Source: Cupriavidus taiwanensis (lineage in GTDB: Bacteria; Pseudomonadota; Gammaproteobacteria; Burkholderiales; Burkholderiaceae). Taken from it: a DNA stretch of 64,000 nt. Numbering within the stretch: the first letter of the stretch is position 1; each line of letters starts with the position of its first letter. Under the pieces are notes generated by a model that did not search any database, was not told the origin of the DNA, and was given only the letters and a program-made list of their open reading frames with translations. Positions 56,523 through 64,000 of this stretch are shown piece after piece. The DNA is taken from NCBI RefSeq assembly GCF_900249755.1, contig NZ_LT976853.1:2496057-2560056 (forward strand). The letters are read 5' to 3'. Both the position numbers and the translations under genes were made by a program.

Positions 56523-57932
56523 TCAGCCCAGCTTGCGGATATCGACGAAATGGCCCTCGATGGCTGCGGCCGCGGCCATCGCCGGGCTGACCAGGTGGGT
56601 GCGCCCGCCCGCGCCCTGGCGGCCTTCGAAGTTGCGGTTCGAGGTCGACGCGCAGCGCTCGCCGGCCTCGAGGCGGTCGGCATTCATGGCCAGGCACATC
56701 GAGCAGCCCGGCTCGCGCCATTCGAAGCCGGCGGCCTTGAAGATCTGGTCCAGCCCTTCGCGCTCGGCCTGTTCCTTGACCAGGCCCGAACCCGGCACCA
56801 CCATCGCCAGCTTCACGTTGCCGGCGATCTTGCGGCCCAGCTTCTGCACCACCCACGCGGCGGCGCGCATGTCCTCGATGCGGCTGTTGGTGCACGAGCC
56901 GATAAAGACCTTGTCGATGCTGATGCTCTCGACCGGCACGTTGGGCTGCAGGCCCATGTATTCGAGCGCGCGCTCCATCGCGTTGCGCTTGTTCGCGTCC
57001 TTTTCCTTTTCCGGGTCCGGCACGCGGTCTTCGATGCTGATCACCATTTCAGGAGACGTGCCCCAGGTCACCTGCGGACGCACGTCTTCGGCGCGCAGCT
57101 CGATCACCTGGTCAAAATGGGCGCCAGCGTCGGAATGCAGCGTGCGCCAGTAAGCCACGGCCTGCTCCCACTCCACACCCTGCGGCGCGTACGGGCGGCC
57201 CTTGACGTATTCCAGCGTGACATCGTCGACCGCCACCAGGCCGGCGCGCGCGCCCGCCTCGATGGCCATGTTGCAGACCGTCATGCGGCCTTCCATGGTC
57301 AGGTCGCGGATGGCAGAGCCGGCGAACTCGATGGTGTAGCCGGTGCCGCCGGCGGTGCCGATCCTGCCGATGATGGCCAGCACGATGTCCTTGGCGGTGC
57401 AGCCGCGCGGCAGCTTGCCCTCCACCTTGACCAGCATGTTCTTCGCCTTCTTGCCCAGCAGCGTCTGCGTGGCCAGCACGTGTTCCACTTCGGACGTGCC
57501 GATGCCGTGCGCCAGCGCGCCGAAGGCGCCGTGCGTGCTGGTATGCGAGTCGCCGCACACCACCGTCATGCCCGGCAGCGTCGCGCCCTGCTCCGGCCCG
57601 ATCACGTGCACGATGCCCTGGCGGTGGTCGTTCATCTTGAACTGCGTAATGCCGTAACTGTCGCAGTTCGCATCGAGCGTATCGACCTGCAGCTTCGACA
57701 CCGGGTCGGCAATGCCCTGGCTGCGGTCCGTGGTCGGCACGTTGTGGTCCGACACCGCCAGGTTCGCGCTGATGCGCCACACCGGACGCTGCGCCAGCTT
57801 CAGGCCCTCGAACGCCTGCGGGCTGGTCACTTCGTGCAGCAGGTGGCGGTCGATGTAGAGCAGCGTGGTGCCGTCTTCCTCGACGTGGACGGTGTGGTCA
57901 TCCCAGAGTTTGTCGTAGAGCGTCTTGGCCAT
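56523..57932 (-). CDS. leuC: 3-isopropylmalate dehydratase large subunit
   Basis: A 469-residue LeuC, the [4Fe-4S]-bearing subunit that isomerises 2-isopropylmalate to 3-isopropylmalate. Cluster ligands lie in [13 protein letters not shown] and [10 protein letters not shown]-terminal [14 protein letters not shown] and [27 protein letters not shown] are typical. First gene of the leuCDB operon; the operon promoter should be in 57933-58230. Confidence 0.98.
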   Translation of the reverse strand: MAKTLYDKLWDDHTVHVEEDGTTLLYIDRHLLHEVTSPQAFEGLKLAQRPVWRISANLAVSDHNVPTTDRSQGIADPVSKLQVDTLDANCDSYGITQFKMNDHRQGIVHVIGPEQGATLPGMTVVCGDSHTSTHGAFGALAHGIGTSEVEHVLATQTLLGKKAKNMLVKVEGKLPRGCTAKDIVLAIIGRIGTAGGTGYTIEFAGSAIRDLTMEGRMTVCNMAIEAGARAGLVAVDDVTLEYVKGRPYAPQGVEWEQAVAYWRTLHSDAGAHFDQVIELRAEDVRPQVTWGTSPEMVISIEDRVPDPEKEKDANKRNAMERALEYMGLQPNVPVESISIDKVFIGSCTNSRIEDMRAAAWVVQKLGRKIAGNVKLAMVVPGSGLVKEQAEREGLDQIFKAAGFEWREPGCSMCLAMNADRLEAGERCASTSNRNFEGRQGAGGRTHLVSPAMAAAAAIEGHFVDIRKLG

Positions 57933-58464
57933 GATGCGGTGGCGGGACCGATGACCGGGCCTTGGCAGGCCGGCCGGCGGGGACCGCGCAGTAGTTTGCA
58001 GGGGATTGGGTCCGCTTCGGCCGCGGTGACGAGCCGGACAACGACGATGACGATGATCGCGCCGGAAGCCGCGGGAAACGAGCGTTATTTCAAGCGTTAC
58101 GGCAATGCTTGACTTGGCAATCGATTATGCCACCGCTGTGGCCCCGGGCCGGGACAGGTCGGGGTGGAAATGTAATGTGATTGGCGAAAGGGGGATTTCG
58201 CGGATGGCGAAAAGGCTTGGATGGGCTCGGTTTTCTCCCCTCTCCCGCGCGCGGGAGAGGGGCCGGGGGTGAGGGCAGGAGCGTCAAGGGCCGACGTCCG
58301 GGGGTTTAAACCGTTGGCCCCGCTTGATGTGGCCTGGTGCTAGCCCACCCCTCACCCCAGCCCTCTCCCCATGAGGGGAGAGGGAGAACACCTTGATTTG
58401 GCCAGCCCGGGCGGCTTGGGAGCACCCAAAACCGCCCTTCTCTTTCGCGTTTTGGGCGGCTTCG
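57933..58464. other. leuC-livF intergenic region with composite palindromic repeat
   Basis: A 532-bp gap between two minus-strand genes. The part next to leuC (57933-58230) should hold the leu promoter and leader; I could not assign -35/-10 elements with confidence. The rest is repeat copy A (58235-58402), followed by about 60 bp to the livF stop. No protein gene is supported. Confidence 0.6.
58235..58402 (+). repeat. composite palindromic repeat, copy A
   Basis: A ~168-bp element made of a perfect 26-bp palindrome centred near 58249 (CCCCTCTCCCGC and its complement), the tail GCCGGGGGTGAGGGC, a ~65-bp middle containing AAACCGTTGGCC, and a second hairpin CCCTCTCCCC-ATGA-GGGGAGAGGG (58361-58384) preceded by CCCCTCACCCCAG. 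Nearly the whole unit recurs as its reverse complement at 62241-62409. It resembles REP/BIME-type intergenic repeats. Confidence 0.85.
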
Positions 58465-59165
<701 letters not shown>

Positions 59166-59166
<1 letters not shown>

Positions 59167-59959
59167 CAGTCCTCTCCCAGGTAGGCCTTGATCACGCGCG
59201 GGTCGTTGCGCACTTCGTCCGGCTTGCCGGTCACGATCGGCTTGCCGTGTTCCATCACCAGGATGCGGTCGGACACGCCCATCACCAGGCTCATGTCGTG
59301 CTCGATCAGCAGCACGGCAATGCCGAACTCGCGGCGCAGCTGGTCGATCAGTTGCGACAGCTCGATCTTCTCCTGCGGGTTCAGGCCGGCGGCGGGCTCG
59401 TCCAGCATCAGCAGCCGCGGCTGGGTGATCATGCAGCGCGCGATCTCGAGCCGGCGCTGGTGGCCGTAAGAGAGCGTGCCGGCCTCGCGGTTGGCGACGC
59501 CGGTCAGGCCCATGCGCTCCAGCCATTGCGCGGCACGCTGCAGCGCTTCGCGCTCGGCGCGGCGGTAGGCCGGCGTCGCGAACAGCCCGCGCAGGATGCC
59601 GGACTGCACCTGCAGGTGCTGCGCCACCAGCAGGTTCTCGACCACGGTCAGGTTCTTGAACAGGCGGATGTTCTGGAACGTGCGCACCAGGCCCTTGCGC
59701 GCCACCATGTGGCTGGGCAGGCCGGCGATGGCGTGGCCATCGAGCGTGACCTCGCCCGCGGTCGGCTTGTAGAAGCCGCCGACGCAGTTGAACACCGTGG
59801 TCTTGCCGGCGCCGTTCGGGCCGATGATGGCGAAGACCTCGTCCCGGCGCACATCGAAATCGATGCCGTCGACGGCCAGCAGGCCGCCGAAGCGCATCTG
59901 CAGGCCCGACACCTTGAGCAGTTCTGCGGTGGCATTCATTGGAGCAGTCATCGGTGCAT

Positions 59960-59963
<4 letters not shown>
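59166..59963 (-). CDS. livG: branched-chain amino-acid ABC transporter ATPase LivG
   Basis: A 265-residue ABC ATPase of the LivG type: Walker [14 protein letters not shown], signature [15 protein letters not shown], Walker [14 protein letters not shown]. The start at 59963 overlaps the livM stop by four bases (ATGA). The N-terminus has a short Met/Ala/Pro/Thr repeat ([12 protein letters not shown]), so alternative starts at 59951 or 59939 are possible. It pairs with LivF as the nucleotide-binding dimer. Confidence 0.96.
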
Positions 59964-61240
<1,277 letters not shown>

Positions 61241-61252
61241 GTGTCGCCTCCC

Positions 61253-62179
61253 TCAGACCTTTTCGACATCGGGCTTGCCCAGCAGCCCGGTCGGACGGAA
61301 CAGCAGCACCAGCACCAGCAGGCTGAATGCGACCACGTCCTTGTATTCGGCCGGCATGTAGCCCGAGGCGAAGGTCTCCGCCAGGCCCAGCAGCACGCCG
61401 CCGAGCATCGCGCCCGGGATGCTGCCGATGCCGCCCAGCACCGCCGCGGTAAAGGCCTTGATGCCGGCAATGAAGCCGATGAAGGGATTGAGCTTGCCGA
61501 TGGTCAGGCCGATCAGCACGCCGCCCACCGCCGCCAGCATCGCGCCCAGCACGAAGGTGAACGAGATCACCTTGTTGGTGTCGATGCCCAGCAGGTTGGC
61601 CATGCGCATGTCTTCGGCGCAGGCGCGGCAGGCGCGGCCCATGCGCGAGCGGCCGATAAACAGCGTCAGCGCCACCATCAGCGCCAGCGTCACGCCGACG
61701 ATCAGCAGGCGCGAGTACGGCACCGTCACGGTGAAGTCGCCGCCCATCTGGAACTCGATCGCGCCCGAGATCAGCACCGGCACCGACACGTCGCGCGCGC
61801 CCTGACCGATCTGGACATAGTTCTGCAGGAAGATCGACATGCCGATGGCGGAGATCAGCGGCACCAGCCGCGGCCCGCCGCGCAAGGGGCGGTATGCCAC
61901 CCGCTCGACCGCATAGCCGTAGACGCCGGTGACCAGCACCGAGACCAGCAAGGCGGCACCGAGCACCAGCGGCAGGGGGTAGCCTGCCTGGGCGCCGATG
62001 GCGGTGAGCGTGACCAGGCCGACATAGGCACCGATCATGTAAATCTCGCCGTGCGCGAAATTGATCATGCCGATGATGCCGTAGACCATTGTGTAGCCGA
62101 TGGCGATCAGCGCATAGATCGCACCCAGCGTCAGGCCGTTGACCAGCTGCTGGGTGAACTGTGGAAGGAATTCATTCAT
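61253..62179 (-). CDS. livH: branched-chain amino-acid ABC transporter permease LivH
   Basis: A 308-residue permease of the LivH type with about eight helices. It begins MNEFLPQFTQQLVNGLTLGA and contains the family segments YTMVYGIIGMINFAHGEIYM and GRACRACAEDMRMANLLGID. The start at 62179 is chosen over the frame opening at 62251 because it gives the family N-terminus and is preceded by a GGGGAA-like element. Repeat copy B lies just upstream, between livK and livH. Confidence 0.96.
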   Translation of the reverse strand: MNEFLPQFTQQLVNGLTLGAIYALIAIGYTMVYGIIGMINFAHGEIYMIGAYVGLVTLTAIGAQAGYPLPLVLGAALLVSVLVTGVYGYAVERVAYRPLRGGPRLVPLISAIGMSIFLQNYVQIGQGARDVSVPVLISGAIEFQMGGDFTVTVPYSRLLIVGVTLALMVALTLFIGRSRMGRACRACAEDMRMANLLGIDTNKVISFTFVLGAMLAAVGGVLIGLTIGKLNPFIGFIAGIKAFTAAVLGGIGSIPGAMLGGVLLGLAETFASGYMPAEYKDVVAFSLLVLVLLFRPTGLLGKPDVEKV

Positions 62180-62240
62180 TGGGGAAGCCTCGTAGGCGCC
62201 GGAACTGGCGTCGGCCGGATGCGCCAACACCATTCGAACT

Positions 62241-62409
62241 TGCCAGAGCAAGGTGTTCTCCCTCTCCCCTCATGGGGAGAGGGTTGGGGTGAGGGGTGGT
62301 TTAGCTGGGAGCCAGGTCAAGCAAGGCCAACGGTTTTAACCCGCTGGCCTCAGCCTTTGACCCGCCTGCCCTCACCCCCGGCCCCTCTCCCGCAAGCGGG
62401 AGAGGGGAG
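62241..62409 (-). repeat. composite palindromic repeat, copy B (inverted relative to copy A)
   Basis: A ~169-bp unit that matches the reverse complement of 58235-58402 over both hairpins (CCCTCTCCCC-TCAT-GGGGAGAGGG at 62260-62283, and CCCCTCTCCCGC with its partner near 62383-62408) and the middle segment (GGCCAACGGTTT). It lies between livK and livH and would be in the transcript if these genes are co-transcribed. Confidence 0.85.
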
Positions 62410-62433
62410 CACCCCATCGGGGACGCGAATGCC

Positions 62434-63549
62434 TTAGTTGGCGGCCGTCTTGCTGGCGTCCTTGTGCCAGGTGTAGACCACGAACTTGAAGGACTTCAGG
62501 TCGCCCTTGGCGTCGTACTCGACCTTGCCGATCGGCGTGGTGAAGGCGTTCTTGTGCATGTACGCCGCGACCTTGGTCGGGTCGGTGCTCTTGGCGCCGG
62601 CGATGGCGTCGCCGATGATCTTGACGGCGGCGTAGGCCGGCATCTGGAACGGACCGTTGGCGTCACGCTTCTTGTCGGCAAAGGCCTTGACCAGGCCGGC
62701 GTTGGCCGGATCGGCCGAGAAGTCGGCCGGCAGCGTCACCAGCATGCCTTCCGACGACGGGCCGGCGATCGCCGTCACGTCCTTGTTGCCGACGCCCTCG
62801 GGGCCCATGAAGGTGGCCTTCACGCCCTGCTCGCGCGCCTGGCGCAGCAGCAGGCCCATTTCGGGGTGGTAGCCGCCGAAGTAGACAAAGTCCACGCCCT
62901 GCGACTTGAGCTTGGTGATCACGGCCGAGTAGTCCGAATCGCCGGCGTTGATGCCCTCGAACACCGCCACGGGAATCTTGGCGGCTTCCAGGTCCTTCTT
63001 CACCGAGCTGGCGATGCCCTGGCCGTACGACTGCTTGTCGTGCAGCACCGCGACCTTCTTCGGCTTGACCTTGCCGATGATGTACTGGGCGGCGGCCGGG
63101 CCCTGCTGGTCGTCGCGGCCGATGGTGCGGAAGATGAAGTTGCGCTTCTTGGTCTCGGTCAGCTGCGGCGCGGTGGCCGACGGCGTGACCATCACGATGC
63201 CCTCGTTTTCGTAGATGTCCGAGGCCGGGATGGTCGAGCCCGAGCACACGTGGCCGATCACGTACTTGATGTTCTGGCTGACGATCTTGTTGGCCACCGC
63301 GACAGCCTGCTTCGGCTCGCAGGCGTCGTCCATCAGCACCACCTCGAACTTGTTGCCGCCGGCGCCGCCGGCTGCATTGATCTGTTCGACGGCGGTCAGT
63401 GCGCCGGCCTTGACCATGTCGCCATACTGCGCCACCGAGCCGCTCATCGGGCCGGCAATGGCGATCTTCACGGTTTCAGCGTTGGCGGCGGCGCCGAAGG
63501 TAGCCAGCATGGCAGCCAGCGAAATGGTGGAAAGACGGGACAGCGTCAT
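62434..63549 (-). CDS. livK: branched-chain amino-acid ABC transporter substrate-binding protein
   Basis: A 371-residue periplasmic receptor of the Leu/Ile/Val-binding family. A signal peptide (MTLSRLSTISLAAMLATFGA then ANAE) precedes VKIAIAGPMSGSVAQYGDM, and two cysteines in LMDDACEPKQA and IGHVCSGST fit the family disulfide. Residues GHVCSGSTIPASDIY form the ligand pocket. It is the first gene of the livK-H-M-G-F group, separated from livH by repeat B. Ligand could be branched-chain amino acids or a related compound. Confidence 0.95.
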   Translation of the reverse strand: MTLSRLSTISLAAMLATFGAAANAETVKIAIAGPMSGSVAQYGDMVKAGALTAVEQINAAGGAGGNKFEVVLMDDACEPKQAVAVANKIVSQNIKYVIGHVCSGSTIPASDIYENEGIVMVTPSATAPQLTETKKRNFIFRTIGRDDQQGPAAAQYIIGKVKPKKVAVLHDKQSYGQGIASSVKKDLEAAKIPVAVFEGINAGDSDYSAVITKLKSQGVDFVYFGGYHPEMGLLLRQAREQGVKATFMGPEGVGNKDVTAIAGPSSEGMLVTLPADFSADPANAGLVKAFADKKRDANGPFQMPAYAAVKIIGDAIAGAKSTDPTKVAAYMHKNAFTTPIGKVEYDAKGDLKSFKFVVYTWHKDASKTAAN

Positions 63550-64000
63550 CAGGAGCTCCTCGATTTATGTTTGGGTCAACCGGGCAGAAACGGTATGACC
63601 TGCGCAATCGAACAACACCCGCGGACTACAGAAAAGACGCCCGAGACGCGGAAGACGAGCCTGCAAGGAAGAGACAGCGTATGCGGGGCCCGGCAAGTGT
63701 CAGTCCCGCTGGGGTGTGGGGACCAAGGTTCGGAAAGACAACGTTTGATGCGTTCTCTATTGCGCAAGCGATTCGCCTGCCCCGCTTGCCGCACCGCATG
63801 CCGGAAGGGTGGCCCGGCTGCCGTCGGCAAAGCAGCCCGCATTATAGGGTCAAATTTCCTGCCGCACGCGACTATCGCACAATTTATGCGGAACCGATTT
63901 GGGAAAACGCGACACAATCGTCCACAAATTGCGCTCGGGACCATTCAAGGTGCAATTTCCTGCCCTTGCCGGCGCCGCGGTGCACAACCGCGTCCGGCCC
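63550..64000. other. region upstream of livK
   Basis: A 451-bp stretch to the window edge with no supported gene. On the minus strand TATAATG (63846-63840) is a good -10 sequence without a clear -35, about 290 bp before livK. Inverted motifs GCACAATTTATG (63877-63888) and its relative CACAAATTGCGC (63922-63933) lie farther up and may be regulatory. No terminator or RNA gene was recognised. Confidence 0.4.

Overview
The window is a 64-kb stretch of GC-rich chromosome. Gene order and protein sequences point to a betaproteobacterium of the Burkholderiaceae, most likely Cupriavidus. The basis for this is yceD-rpmF, the order leuC-leuD-leuB-asd-fimV-truA-trpF-trpB-(DNA methyltransferase)-trpA-accD-folC-dedD-cvpA-purF-metZ, and rpsU followed by nodIJ-type ABC genes. 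The species cannot be fixed from the sequence alone. The content is almost entirely core genome. I found no integrase, transposase, phage gene, rRNA or CRISPR array, and one tRNA (Asn).

Layout. 1-6.6 kb: rpmF and yceD (minus), maf and an RsmI-like methyltransferase (plus), then a minus-strand group of S49 peptidase, Rieske protein, HAD phosphatase and rluC. 6.6-13.5 kb: rne (RNase E) after a long leader, then the molybdenum-cofactor genes moaA-mobA-moeA and a small membrane protein. 13.6-19.7 kb (minus): rmuC, a D-2-hydroxyacid dehydrogenase, an ion antiporter, an orphan lutC-like gene and pncB. 20.1-21.9 kb (plus): fdxA, a ferredoxin-NADP reductase and tRNA-Asn. 22.0-26.7 kb (minus): a catabolic operon (cupin, Bug solute receptor, acyl-CoA dehydrogenase, family III CoA-transferase, IclR regulator) with a double palindrome at its promoter end. 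26.9-35.5 kb (minus): a complete kdp potassium-uptake operon, read as small ORF-kdpF-A-B-C-D-E, with KdpE-box-like repeats upstream. 35.9-38.4 kb (plus): rpsU with a TTG start, nodI/nodJ-type export genes and a small lipoprotein. 38.4-57.9 kb (minus): the long biosynthetic block leuCDB, asd, fimV, truA, trpFBA (with an embedded DNA methyltransferase), accD, folC, dedD-like, cvpA, purF, metZ. 58.2-63.5 kb: a branched-chain amino-acid-type ABC transporter (livK-H-M-G-F).

How the genes work together. kdpDE sense K+ limitation or turgor and drive kdpFABC. The leu/asd/trp/metZ/purF block joins amino-acid and purine synthesis with fatty-acid initiation (accD) and folate (folC). Many junctions are translationally coupled by TGATG or ATGA overlaps: kdpF/kdpA, trpB/methyltransferase, livM/livG and livG/livF.

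The least-described items are these: a 49-codon membrane-protein ORF coupled to kdpF; the DNA methyltransferase inside the trp operon, together with possible target sites lying inside promoters; a ~168-bp composite palindromic repeat present twice in opposite orientation around livFGMH; and the IclR-type operon, whose acyl-CoA dehydrogenase has its catalytic glutamate in the isovaleryl-CoA-dehydrogenase position. I see no clearly new multi-gene defence or secretion system.
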